Source of the DNA: LW23 sp041287705
GTDB lineage: Bacteria > Verrucomicrobiota > Verrucomicrobiia > Methylacidiphilales > UBA1321
Length of the DNA stretch: 64,000 nucleotides
Direction of reading: 5' to 3'
Assembly: GCA_041287705.1 (NCBI GenBank)
Contig: JBGGNE010000021.1
Span: forward strand, 39,584-103,583
Both the position numbers and the translations under genes were made by a program. Below, piece after piece: positions 37,356-46,213 of the stretch. The notes beneath the pieces are model-generated. The model had not been told where the DNA came from and made no database searches. It was given only the letters and a program-made list of their open reading frames with translations. Positions within the stretch are counted from its first letter, which is position 1; each line of letters starts with the position of its first letter.

Positions 37356-37438
37356 GTACTATCGGTGACTGCCGTGAATCTCGCTATAGAAATGATTGCA
37401 AATGCAGCCGAATGACGCCACATTTCTTTCATCCCTCT

Positions 37439-37448
37439 TGTTTAAACA
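37439..37448. promoter_or_regulatory. TGTTTAAACA site 2 (before the GntR-type regulator start)
   Basis: The second copy of the palindrome ends 41 bases before ATG 37489. Its position argues that the regulator starts at 37468 or 37489 and not at the more upstream in-frame codons near 37396-37402, which would place the site inside the coding sequence. Autoregulation is the likely role. Confidence 0.65.
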
Positions 37449-37488
37449 CCGGCATGGCGCTCGACGAATGCCGTTCCACAATTCTCCC

Positions 37489-39522
37489 ATGTCCCACGGA
37501 CTTCTTGTACCGGAGGCCACCCAGGCGCTGCGCCAGTGGCTCGCATCCTCTCAGTTGAAACCAGGTGCGCGCCTCCCCTCCGAGCGTTCCCTGGCCCGCG
37601 ATCTGGGCATACGCCATTACGCGGTGAACCGCGCCATGGCAACTCTGGTAGCGGAGCGCGAAGTCGAACGCCGCGGCCAGAAACTTTTCTACTCACCCCA
37701 GGGGGTCACCTCGGAGTCTTTCACATGCGATCTGGTTGCCCCCGCACGTTCAGTCTATCTCCCCAGCTACCGGCGTGTGGCCCGGGAAATCGGCGTTACG
37801 CTGCGCGTTCACGGCTGGCAATCCATGGAGCAGGGCGTCTCGACTCTTTACGCTCTTGACTCACCTAACACGGAAAGTGTGATCTTCGAGCCCGCGTTCT
37901 CTTCACCCGCATCGCGCTGGGAAGGCGCCGTGGATCGCCTGGCCGCTCATGCGGTGCCGGTTGTCGTGGTCAGCCAGCCGAGCCGCACCGTGCCGGCCGT
38001 TATGGCCGACTACACGCGCGGACTGCATCAGGCCATCCAGCATTTCCGAGCTCTTGGCCACGAGGAACTGGCGCTCGTCACGCCCACAGGGCAGTCACCG
38101 GAATCCATTGAAGTACTGAGCGTCTGGGGATCGGTATGTAAACAGTATGGGTGCGACTCTTCCGCGGTGCGCATCTTTCCGCACGACAGCGCCCGACTGC
38201 TGCAGGAAGACGTACATGAGCTGGCAGGCAAAATCACGGAAGTGGTGCCCGCCGTTACCGGCGTCGTTGTCTATAGTGAAAGCGAGTCGGCAATCCCCTA
38301 TCTTATCCGCGAACTCGCTGAGCGCCGAAAGCTGGTGCCACGCAATATCTCCCTTATTTCCCTGCGTGATTCCCTGGCACTCCGCAACTCCGTACCCCCC
38401 ATCACTGCCACAGCTGTTGATATGGCAGCGATGCAGGAAGCCGCAATGCGGGCCGTACAGCGAGCTGCGCGTAAGAAAGAAGAGCCCAAGGCATCGACGA
38501 ATTACGCTCCCTGGCAGCTTCGCGTTCAGCCGAATCTGGTGGTGCGCTCCTCCACCGCCCCACGGCTGGATGGGCGCGGCACTCTGTATGTGCCGTCAGT
38601 GCAGCAGGGAGGGCTGCCTAAACCCCTCAACCCGGCGACTCCCGGTCTGGACGTCGATAATTTTGCCTTTTCGCCGCGCAAAACAAGCGAGGAGCTGCTG
38701 AGCGCGCTTCGTCAGGCTTATCCCCTCACCCGCTGGGCTCAGGAAGAGCGTTTCCAGCCGGTGGATCTGGCGCCATATACAAATCGCCCTCTGAACTACC
38801 GCCGCGGCTGGCTGGGCGATCTGCCGCTTAAGCATCTGACGGCAGGCAAGCATATGATTCACGGCGTGCCCTTCCAGGTGCTGGGCGGCACAAGCCGGGC
38901 AGAGGGAGGAGCTATCGTGTTTCACTCCACGGTAAACTCAGTAGGCCATGCTCGTGAATTGCCCGATACGCTCAGCATTCCGATAGACGCAGCGCACGTG
39001 CAGGCCATCTACATTCTGCATGGATGTGGATATGCCAAGCACCGTAAACACTTTGGTACTTACCGGTTTCTGCGGGGACGCAAAGAAATTGAAGCGGTGC
39101 CGCTGGTCAGCTACGGCCAGCCGCAGCCGGGAGGGGGCTCTGTAGCTGGGAGCGGCTACCAACAATCTGCGGCATCTTATCTTGGTGTCGCGCCCAATCA
39201 GGCACTTGCCGCTCTGCATCCCCCCCTGGACGACGAGACATCAGGCGAGGCTGGTGCAGGGAAGGAATTCAAAGCGGAAACCGCACAGCCCAACATTCAG
39301 GACTGGTGGCCGGACTTCCCTCACATGGACTTTCCTCATGCCCGCATGGCCCCCATTATGGAAAGCCGTCCAGAGGACGCCGCTTACCAGCATGTGTATC
39401 TCTATACGCTGGAGTGGGTTAATCCCCAGCCGGAAAGTAAGGTGACACACCTGGAGATTTCCGTTGATCCGACGCAATCGACAACATTGGGGATGCTGGC
39501 CATTACCATTCTCCACAAATAG
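37489..39522 (+). CDS. GntR-type regulator with LacI-like sensor and an extra C-terminal domain
   Basis: A protein of 677 residues, almost twice the usual length. Residues 1-70 form a GntR winged helix (LKPGARLPSERSLARDLGI, then VNRAMATLVAEREVERRG). Residues about 95-330 form a LacI/periplasmic-binding-like sensor (VVVVSQPSRTVPAVMADYTRGL). The last 300 residues are an additional domain (GVPFQVLGG, LSIPIDAAHVQAIYILHGCG, FGTYRF, LYTLEWVNP) that resembles beta-sandwich modules attached to Verrucomicrobial carbohydrate-active proteins. The start was set by the operator at 37439. ATG 37468 is also possible. It stands between the GH74-like gene and the pseudopilin cassette, both with candidate operators. 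Confidence 0.82.
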   Translation: MSHGLLVPEATQALRQWLASSQLKPGARLPSERSLARDLGIRHYAVNRAMATLVAEREVERRGQKLFYSPQGVTSESFTCDLVAPARSVYLPSYRRVAREIGVTLRVHGWQSMEQGVSTLYALDSPNTESVIFEPAFSSPASRWEGAVDRLAAHAVPVVVVSQPSRTVPAVMADYTRGLHQAIQHFRALGHEELALVTPTGQSPESIEVLSVWGSVCKQYGCDSSAVRIFPHDSARLLQEDVHELAGKITEVVPAVTGVVVYSESESAIPYLIRELAERRKLVPRNISLISLRDSLALRNSVPPITATAVDMAAMQEAAMRAVQRAARKKEEPKASTNYAPWQLRVQPNLVVRSSTAPRLDGRGTLYVPSVQQGGLPKPLNPATPGLDVDNFAFSPRKTSEELLSALRQAYPLTRWAQEERFQPVDLAPYTNRPLNYRRGWLGDLPLKHLTAGKHMIHGVPFQVLGGTSRAEGGAIVFHSTVNSVGHARELPDTLSIPIDAAHVQAIYILHGCGYAKHRKHFGTYRFLRGRKEIEAVPLVSYGQPQPGGGSVAGSGYQQSAASYLGVAPNQALAALHPPLDDETSGEAGAGKEFKAETAQPNIQDWWPDFPHMDFPHARMAPIMESRPEDAAYQHVYLYTLEWVNPQPESKVTHLEISVDPTQSTTLGMLAITILHK

Positions 39523-39832
39523 CCGATCTGTAAGAGGAGGGTGGCACGACATTTCATTGGCTCTGGATCCCCTCCAGAAGTCGTTCAGAAGCCGAATCAA
39601 GGTCGGGAAACTGGGAGCTGACCCAAAATAGCCGCCTGTTTAAACAGTCCGATGAAAAACCTTGCGATTAAGGCGATGACGTTTGCTTAAGAATACGTAG
39701 CCATTACTATCAAATTAAGCGAGAGCACTGAACGGATCTGAATCAAAACCAACGCTCATTCGCTCAGCTTCTTCCCTCTCTTTAACGTAACTTTCCGGGT
39801 CAAGCTCCACGACCCACAAACAGCAAAACGCC
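39523..39832. other. Leader region of the pseudopilin cassette
   Basis: About 310 bases without a gene. It holds TGTTTAAACA site 3 and must contain the cassette promoter; the 60 bases before the start are C/T-rich. No terminator was seen after the regulator, so read-through from it is possible. Confidence 0.55.
39637..39646. promoter_or_regulatory. TGTTTAAACA site 3 (upstream of the pseudopilin cassette)
   Basis: The third copy, here extended to the 12-base palindrome CTGTTTAAACAG. It lies 114 bases after the regulator stop and 186 bases before the first cassette gene, a position compatible with promoter control. Confidence 0.65.
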
Positions 39833-40333
39833 ATGCAACACCAATCCCCTATCCGGTCATTCCGCAAGTCCCTTAGCCGCAGCCGTGGCACAGCGGGCTT
39901 CTCCCTGGTCGAAGTTATTATGGCACTGGGTGTGATGTCGTTTGCCATGATGGGCATGCTGGGCCTTCTTTCTGTCGGTCTCACCAATTTCCAGAAGTCG
40001 ATGGACCTGACGGTGCGCGCTCAGATCACCCAGGACCTCACCTTCATGTTGCAGCGCACTCCCTTTACCGATCTGGCCAGCAGTTCCTCCCTCGCTCGTT
40101 ATTATGATGACGAAGGCCGCATCCTGCCCGATCTAAAGAAGACCGAAGCTGTTTACCAGGCCAACGTGCAGGTTGGTACGTTCGCCGAAACCTCCGGCCG
40201 CGTTTCCCCCACATGGGCCTTTTCCACGCCTCCCAGTCAGTTTAAGGCAGTGACCATTTCCATCTCCCGCGTGGGTGGAACGGGCCTGCGCCCCTACGAG
40301 TTTACCACGTATGTCGCCAATACCGGACTGTAA
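39833..40333 (+). CDS. Verru_Chthon cassette protein B (GspI-like pseudopilin)
   Basis: A 166-residue inner-membrane pseudopilin. The class III leader ends at Gly22 before Phe23, with Glu27 at mature position 5 (AGFSLVEVIMALGVMSFAMM), followed by one hydrophobic helix and a small C-terminal domain. Position, size and N-terminus correspond to the minor pseudopilin GspI of type II secretion. It is first of four cassette genes, only four bases before the next. No prepilin peptidase, GspE/F or secretin gene is in the window, so it must work with core components encoded elsewhere. Confidence 0.9.
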   Translation: MQHQSPIRSFRKSLSRSRGTAGFSLVEVIMALGVMSFAMMGMLGLLSVGLTNFQKSMDLTVRAQITQDLTFMLQRTPFTDLASSSSLARYYDDEGRILPDLKKTEAVYQANVQVGTFAETSGRVSPTWAFSTPPSQFKAVTISISRVGGTGLRPYEFTTYVANTGL

Positions 40334-40337
40334 TTCT

Positions 40338-41489
40338 ATGTCAACAAGCCGCCTATGTGTACGCCGTCCGCTGAAGGCCCGGGGGGCGTTCACCCTGGTG
40401 GAGATCATGGTCTCCCTCGGTGTCCTGGCCATCATGCTCCTGGTTCTGGCCAATGTTACCGATCAGACCAGCAAGATCTGGCGCGGAACGCGCGGTAAGA
40501 TAGAAGCGTTTCAGGGTGCGCGCGCCGCATTCGAGTCTATCACGCAGACTCTCAGCCAGGCCACGCTGAACACGTACTACGAGTACTTTGACGACGCTTC
40601 CCCGCCAAACTCGCTGGCCGGCCTAATTGCTACCTACGGCGCGACGTCAACCCAGGTAAAAGCATTTCAGCCCAAGGTTTACGATCGCTACTCGGAGCTC
40701 CACTTCATCTCCGGACCTTCCAGCAAGCTTCTTACGGGTCTCTCCCGCGCATCTGACGGTAAATCCTATACTGCGGTCAGCAGCGGCCACGCGGTCTTCT
40801 TTCAGGCTCCGCTCGGTTTCACGACAGACGCCAATGCGCGCGCTCTGGATAACGTCCTCAACGGCGTAGGTTATTTTGTGGAATTTGGCACCGATGCGGA
40901 TCAGATCCCCGACTTTGTTACGTCGAAGATCAAGCCGCGCAATCGCTACCGCCTGATGCAGTTTCTGCAGCCTTCCGAATCCCTGCTGGTCTATAAGGAA
41001 GCCTGGAAGAGCCGCACGACAGGAACGAAAGCGACCTGGTTCTCGACATCACTGACAGCTACCAGCCGCCCGGCACACGTGGTAGCGGAAAACATTCTGT
41101 TCGTTCTGCTGCGCCCCAAGCGCTCGGATAAAGAGTACGCCAATAACACAACCCTGAAGCCGCTGGCCCCCAATTACCTTTACGATACCCAGCCGAATCC
41201 CTACTCGGCAGCCGATATCAACCGCTACCAGTTGCCGCCGCTGTTACAGGTCACCGTAGTCGCCATAGACGAAGCATCCGCCATTCGTCTGGAGGCCAAG
41301 TACGGCACCACTCCTCCGCTGACTACCCTGGCGCCGGGTCTCTTTGAGACGACGACCGACACGAACGACCCCACGAAGTTCAACGCCGACATGGCGACCC
41401 TGGAAAACGCTCTTATCGCAGCCAAAGTCAACTACCGCATTTTCGATACGGAAGTGATGATCCGTTCATCCAAATGGAGTGAGAATTAA
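40338..41489 (+). CDS. Verru_Chthon cassette protein C (GspJ-like pseudopilin)
   Basis: A 383-residue pseudopilin with RGAFTLVEIMVSLGVLAIML at the N-terminus. The residue before the cleavage site is Ala17 rather than the nearly universal Gly, and Glu22 is mature position 5, so processing may be slow or different. Its place between the GspI-like and GspK-like genes, and helix followed by a large beta domain, fit GspJ. It starts four bases after gene B and ends four bases before gene A, so the three are surely one transcript. It is longer than typical GspJ (about 200 residues). Confidence 0.9.
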   Translation: MSTSRLCVRRPLKARGAFTLVEIMVSLGVLAIMLLVLANVTDQTSKIWRGTRGKIEAFQGARAAFESITQTLSQATLNTYYEYFDDASPPNSLAGLIATYGATSTQVKAFQPKVYDRYSELHFISGPSSKLLTGLSRASDGKSYTAVSSGHAVFFQAPLGFTTDANARALDNVLNGVGYFVEFGTDADQIPDFVTSKIKPRNRYRLMQFLQPSESLLVYKEAWKSRTTGTKATWFSTSLTATSRPAHVVAENILFVLLRPKRSDKEYANNTTLKPLAPNYLYDTQPNPYSAADINRYQLPPLLQVTVVAIDEASAIRLEAKYGTTPPLTTLAPGLFETTTDTNDPTKFNADMATLENALIAAKVNYRIFDTEVMIRSSKWSEN

Positions 41490-41493
41490 AACT

Positions 41494-44400
41494 ATGAAAG
41501 TTCCCATTTTGCCCTGTTCGTCACAATTAGTGACATCAGACCCCAAGCATCAGCGCAGTGTTTCCCTGGCAGCGCGTACGGTCTATCTGCAGAAGCGGGT
41601 TACACGCCGAGCGTCCAGACGTGGTATCGCCCTGGTGATGGTTCTCATCTCGCTTACTCTCCTCTCCATCCTCATTCTCGCGTTCCTTTCCAGCGCCTCA
41701 ACGGATCTGGATTCCTCCTCCAGCTTTGCCGCAAGCGCCGACGCCAAGCAGCGCAGCCAGACAGCGGTAAATCTGGTCATCGGCCAGATTCAGGAAGCGA
41801 CCAGCAAGACGGACCTCGCCTGGTCCTCCCAGCCCGGCATGATCCGGACATTCAATACCGACGGCTCTGCTGCCGAGCAGTTCAAGCTCTACTCGTCGGC
41901 CAACATGCTGCAGAAGTCCTTTAACCCCACTTCCGCCGGCAACCCTACAGATATCCCCACAGACTGGGATGCACGCCCGGCAGAGTATGTGGATCTTAAC
42001 CAGCCTGTACTGGTTCAGGACAACGCCAACGGCGCAGTTATTCCCGACGCGGCTCGTCCCTCCGATAAATATGTGGCGCAGTATCCTATCCTGGATCCTA
42101 GTGCTCTCGGCATTGTCAAAGGCTTCAGCATTGACGTGAATGGCGATGGCATCAGCGAAAGCGCTCCCGTCGACAGCTTTAACCCGATCACTTCCGGCAA
42201 CCCCGCCCCGATGCCTGTGCAGTGGATGTACATGCTTCAGGACGGTTCGCTCCGCACGCTGGATGCGGCTTCCAAGTCTTTTAACGGCAGCGCGGTAACG
42301 GCGGATAACCCGGTGGTCGCCCGCATCGCCTTCTGGACGGATGACGAAACGTGCAAGGTCAACATCAACACGGCCGCAGGTGATGAGTGGGATAACGTGA
42401 CCGACCTGGGCTCCTTCAATGACATGCCCTTTTCTAACAATACCAACGAGTCGATCCTGAAGGGCAATCAGCCCGTTAATAAAGAATATCAGCGCTACGC
42501 CGGTCACCCTGCTACGACGTATCTCAGCGCGGTCTTCCCAGATCTGACCCGCTCGGAAATCTACGATATCGTGCCCCGCATTTCGTGGGATACCAAGTAC
42601 TCTGCCGGCGGCACAAAGGAAACCTGGGATTACGCCGCGGATTCCGCTACGGCAGCCAAGAAGTATGCCGGTCTGCCTCTCTCTGACGGCATGCCTCTCT
42701 ACGCCAGCGTGGATGAACTGCGCTATGTCCGCAGCACCACTGCCCGCACGGTTACTTCCGACACCGTCCTGACCGCCAAGCAGATCGACTACTCCAAATT
42801 CTTTCTTACGGCCACAAGCCGCGCACCGGAGGTCAATCTCTTTAACAAGCCCCGCGTGACGATGTGGCCCGAAGCCGCGCTGCTCAGCAACCGCAGCCTG
42901 TTCGACCGCTCGATCGCCTTTTGCTCGACTATCGCCGGCAACGCCTACTACTTCGTGCGTAACGACTCCACCAACGCTACGACGGATTACACGGCCTACC
43001 CTCGCAATCAGGAACTCTACGCATACCTGCAGGATCTGACTTCTCAGGCAATCCCCGGCTTTGGCGGCAACTTCCTGACCAAGTACGGCACTGACCGCGA
43101 CCAGATTCTGACGGAAATCTTCGACTACATCCGTTGCCTCAACCTGGCTGATCCGGATGCCACCACAGGCTTCGCCACGAACGGTCTGCCCTCCAATAAT
43201 CTGAAAGCCTCCACAATCCGCTCCACCTCACCCGGCATCGGTCACGTGGTTCCGATCGAAATTGGCGATACCCGTGGCTTTGGCCGCACTTATACCATCT
43301 ACAACCCCATCATCATGTTCTCCGCGCTGGCCAGCGCTGTGGATCCCGCTGATGCGGCACTGGATACCCGCGGCAGCATATCGGGCGGCGTCTGGTCCGG
43401 CCCGGATGGATTCCTGCGCGGCAAGCTGAAGGAAAAAGCCGACAAGGCGCGCATCTACACCACCAAGGTGCAGGCCGTCGTGTTCTTCGAAATGTTTTCG
43501 CCTTCATGCGGCGTCATGCGCTTCATGCCCAATCTGGTTATCCGCGTCAAAGGCCTGAATAACCTCTCCTTTGATGGCAAGAATCTGGGCTTCACCTCCG
43601 ACGCTCAGGTCGACTTCAACGGCTACACGCCCAACCACGAATATGCCTGGGGCAGCATCTCCACATGCTCCAACCTGTTCTGGAATAAGACGACTCAGCA
43701 CAAAGCCTACCCGTTCTTTAGTGGTACTATCGACGTAAACAAGCAGTTCCGGGCTCCCACTGAGTTCTCCGGTTCGGACAAGGTTGTCGTTGAAATCTAC
43801 TCCCGCGATAACGCCGGCACGATCAGCAGTACGCCCATTCAGACTATCAAGCTGAACTTCCCTACCGCGCAGGTTCCGATGCCGATGGTTCCGGGCATGT
43901 TCAAGGCCACCTATAACTCCGACTCGGCCTACGCTTACGATGACAGCCCCACCGTCAGGCTTTCCGGTACCCAGGTTGATCTCAAGACGCGCTACGACTC
44001 AAGTGCTTCCGCTTCCGATTCCGGCGTGGCTGTGATGAACAACTACTACAACGGCGGCGCTGTGGGCGGTCAGCAGATCTTTGATGCGACCCGCAGCCTG
44101 GTGAGCGCCACCGGTGACCATCGCCTTATCTGCGCCACCAAAAATGTGGATCTGACCGCATTTGTGCCGGCTCGCGGTTATAATACCACGGTCACCACCG
44201 ACATGAACAAGCTCTACTATATCGGCAGCGGTGAGGATAGCACCGGCGGTATGGTGGCGTGCGGCCCTCGCTCCTCCAACGGCGGCAGCTGGTGCGGTAC
44301 CTCCGGCAAACTTGTGAAAGAGGTGACTTACAATCAGCACATCGGCTCTGCTTACGATAACAATCTGGATTCGGGTGATTTCGGTCCTGCGGTACCCAGC

Positions 44401-45444
44401 AACTGTGCGGCAGCAGAAATCACTCTGAGCAACGGCACCAAAATCCCCGGCGACTGGGATACCGGTATGGGTAGTGTATTTGACGGTCCGTATATCAATA
44501 AGGCAGATGAAGGCGAGCGCGGCAATACCGCCACGGCAGCCTACGGCGGTTACGGCGGCTCGGCCCCGCTGGTTTCCATGGCCACGCTCTTCTCGCCCAA
44601 TCGTCAGGCTCCTTCCCCAGTCATCTTTGGCTCACTCTCCACTGGCGTAAAGGCCAATAAGCCCTGGCAGACGCTTCTGTTCTGCCCCAACCCCGCAGGC
44701 AAATCTCTCCATCCTGGTGCGGAAACTCCTCCTGATCATCTCCTGCTGGATTTCTTCAGCATGCCCGTTGTGGAGCCTTACGCCATCAGCGAGCCCTTCT
44801 CGACCAGCGGCAAGGTCAACATCAACTACCAGATCGTTCCCTTCACCTACATCACCCGAAGCACTGCCCTTCAGGCCGTATTGAGGTCCACCCGCCTCAC
44901 CGCGATTCCCACTGTGGACGGCCGGAAGTACAAGAGCAGCAGCACATCGAAAGGCCCCAACCTGGGACCGACTACGGGCAAATACCGCCTCAACATCGAT
45001 CTGGATGAAACGATGAAGGGCTTCCAGAGCCGCTTCGATAATAATGAGATCTTCAAATCCGCATCGCAGATCTGCGAGATGTTCCTGGTCCCGAGCGGTG
45101 TTGGCGCCACGATCAATAATGTCGCCACATGGTGGGACACCTATCGCCTGACCGGTGACAATCTGCGCGAACGCCCCTATGCCAACATATACGGCCGCCT
45201 GACCACCAAATCGAATACCTACACGGTCTACCTGCGTGTTCAGAGCCTGCAGAAAGCCAAGACACCCAACGCAGATTACAACACCTGGGTGGAAGGTACC
45301 GACAAGGTGATCAGCGAATACCGTGGATCCTGCACTATTGAGCGCTTCCTGAATCCGAACCTGACGGCGGCGCAGTACAATCCTGCGGATCCGCTGACAG
45401 CCTACAAGTTCCGCACGCTCTCCACCAAGCAGTTCGCCCCTTAA
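41494..45444 (+). CDS. Verru_Chthon cassette protein A (giant GspK-like tip protein)
   Basis: A 1316-residue protein anchored by one N-terminal helix (RRGIALVMVLISLTLLSILI). After Gly44 the mature protein has no Glu at position 5, a hallmark of GspK, the pseudopilus tip subunit. GspK is normally about 300 residues, so this is a fourfold larger version with about 1250 extracytoplasmic residues, rich in Asn, Thr, Ser, Tyr and Pro. No catalytic motif was recognised; the mass suggests adhesion or substrate recognition at the tip. Start ATG 41494 was chosen over GTG 41479, which overlaps gene C. Confidence 0.9.
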   Translation: MKVPILPCSSQLVTSDPKHQRSVSLAARTVYLQKRVTRRASRRGIALVMVLISLTLLSILILAFLSSASTDLDSSSSFAASADAKQRSQTAVNLVIGQIQEATSKTDLAWSSQPGMIRTFNTDGSAAEQFKLYSSANMLQKSFNPTSAGNPTDIPTDWDARPAEYVDLNQPVLVQDNANGAVIPDAARPSDKYVAQYPILDPSALGIVKGFSIDVNGDGISESAPVDSFNPITSGNPAPMPVQWMYMLQDGSLRTLDAASKSFNGSAVTADNPVVARIAFWTDDETCKVNINTAAGDEWDNVTDLGSFNDMPFSNNTNESILKGNQPVNKEYQRYAGHPATTYLSAVFPDLTRSEIYDIVPRISWDTKYSAGGTKETWDYAADSATAAKKYAGLPLSDGMPLYASVDELRYVRSTTARTVTSDTVLTAKQIDYSKFFLTATSRAPEVNLFNKPRVTMWPEAALLSNRSLFDRSIAFCSTIAGNAYYFVRNDSTNATTDYTAYPRNQELYAYLQDLTSQAIPGFGGNFLTKYGTDRDQILTEIFDYIRCLNLADPDATTGFATNGLPSNNLKASTIRSTSPGIGHVVPIEIGDTRGFGRTYTIYNPIIMFSALASAVDPADAALDTRGSISGGVWSGPDGFLRGKLKEKADKARIYTTKVQAVVFFEMFSPSCGVMRFMPNLVIRVKGLNNLSFDGKNLGFTSDAQVDFNGYTPNHEYAWGSISTCSNLFWNKTTQHKAYPFFSGTIDVNKQFRAPTEFSGSDKVVVEIYSRDNAGTISSTPIQTIKLNFPTAQVPMPMVPGMFKATYNSDSAYAYDDSPTVRLSGTQVDLKTRYDSSASASDSGVAVMNNYYNGGAVGGQQIFDATRSLVSATGDHRLICATKNVDLTAFVPARGYNTTVTTDMNKLYYIGSGEDSTGGMVACGPRSSNGGSWCGTSGKLVKEVTYNQHIGSAYDNNLDSGDFGPAVPSNCAAAEITLSNGTKIPGDWDTGMGSVFDGPYINKADEGERGNTATAAYGGYGGSAPLVSMATLFSPNRQAPSPVIFGSLSTGVKANKPWQTLLFCPNPAGKSLHPGAETPPDHLLLDFFSMPVVEPYAISEPFSTSGKVNINYQIVPFTYITRSTALQAVLRSTRLTAIPTVDGRKYKSSSTSKGPNLGPTTGKYRLNIDLDETMKGFQSRFDNNEIFKSASQICEMFLVPSGVGATINNVATWWDTYRLTGDNLRERPYANIYGRLTTKSNTYTVYLRVQSLQKAKTPNADYNTWVEGTDKVISEYRGSCTIERFLNPNLTAAQYNPADPLTAYKFRTLSTKQFAP

Positions 45445-45457
45445 TGCAGACGCTGCC

Positions 45458-45485
45458 GGCGCCCCTCCTCATTCAGAGGGGCGCC
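45458..45485 (+). terminator. GC-rich hairpin between cassette genes A and D
   Basis: GGCGCCCCTC (45458-45467) and GAGGGGCGCC (45476-45485) form a perfect ten-base stem with an eight-base loop, 13 bases after the stop of gene A. No T tract follows, so it may be an mRNA-stabilising or attenuating element that separates expression of A and D. It also supports the later start of gene D at 45525. Confidence 0.6.
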
Positions 45486-45524
45486 TTAAACGGCCCTAAT
45501 TTCCGACCCTGCCCTTCTCCGTAC

Positions 45525-46160
45525 ATGACGCCTCTATCGCAACGCATCCAGCGCCGGGTCTCCACCGCCGGCTTCACTCTCGTGGAGATTATGGCTGTGG
45601 TGGCGCTGATGGCCGTAATCGCCGCGCTGGTTATCACCTCCATGGGTACCGCGGATTCCGGCCGGTTGCGGAACGCCGCCAATCTGGTGATGGATCAGTT
45701 AACCCTTGCCCGCCAGAAAGCCATCACGCAAAACGGTCGTGTTGAAGTGCGTTTCTATCAGCTCAACTCCGCCAGCGGCACCAAAGTCTATCGCGGCCTT
45801 CGCAGCTACGTTGTCGGACAGGATGGCATGAGCAAACCGCTCAGCCCGATCGTCTACCTGCCGGAACCTATCGTCGTCGCGGACCCCGACGTATCGCCCA
45901 CGTTCAACTCGCTCTTCTCCACCGGCACGGCCAGCAAGGAAGATCTGCCGCAGGCGGCGCAAACGCCCTACCGCTCGTTCTCTTTTCTGCCCAATGGCGG
46001 CACCGATCTGAATATTCGGCCCGCGCCCAACGCCAAACGGCAGTGGTACATCACTCTAAGCAATCCCAACGCCACCAAGGCAGCCAACAACCTGCCTTCC
46101 AACTTTGTCGTCCTGACTGTCAATGAAATGACCGGCACGGTAAGGATCATCCGGCCTTAA
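45525..46160 (+). CDS. Verru_Chthon cassette protein D (GspH-like pseudopilin)
   Basis: A 211-residue pseudopilin. The leader ends at Gly16 before Phe17, with Glu21 at mature position 5 (TAGFTLVEIMAVVALMAVIA). The following AANLVMDQLTLARQKAITQN resembles the alpha-1 region and first strand of GspH/FimT. With B, C and A it completes a set equivalent to the four minor pseudopilins H, I, J and K. ATG 45525 fits the normal leader length; a start at 45444 would add 27 residues and include the hairpin. Confidence 0.9.
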   Translation: MTPLSQRIQRRVSTAGFTLVEIMAVVALMAVIAALVITSMGTADSGRLRNAANLVMDQLTLARQKAITQNGRVEVRFYQLNSASGTKVYRGLRSYVVGQDGMSKPLSPIVYLPEPIVVADPDVSPTFNSLFSTGTASKEDLPQAAQTPYRSFSFLPNGGTDLNIRPAPNAKRQWYITLSNPNATKAANNLPSNFVVLTVNEMTGTVRIIRP

Positions 46161-46213
46161 TCCCCAAATTTCGCCATTCCATTCCCCTACACACAATAAA
46201 GGACGCCAACCTT

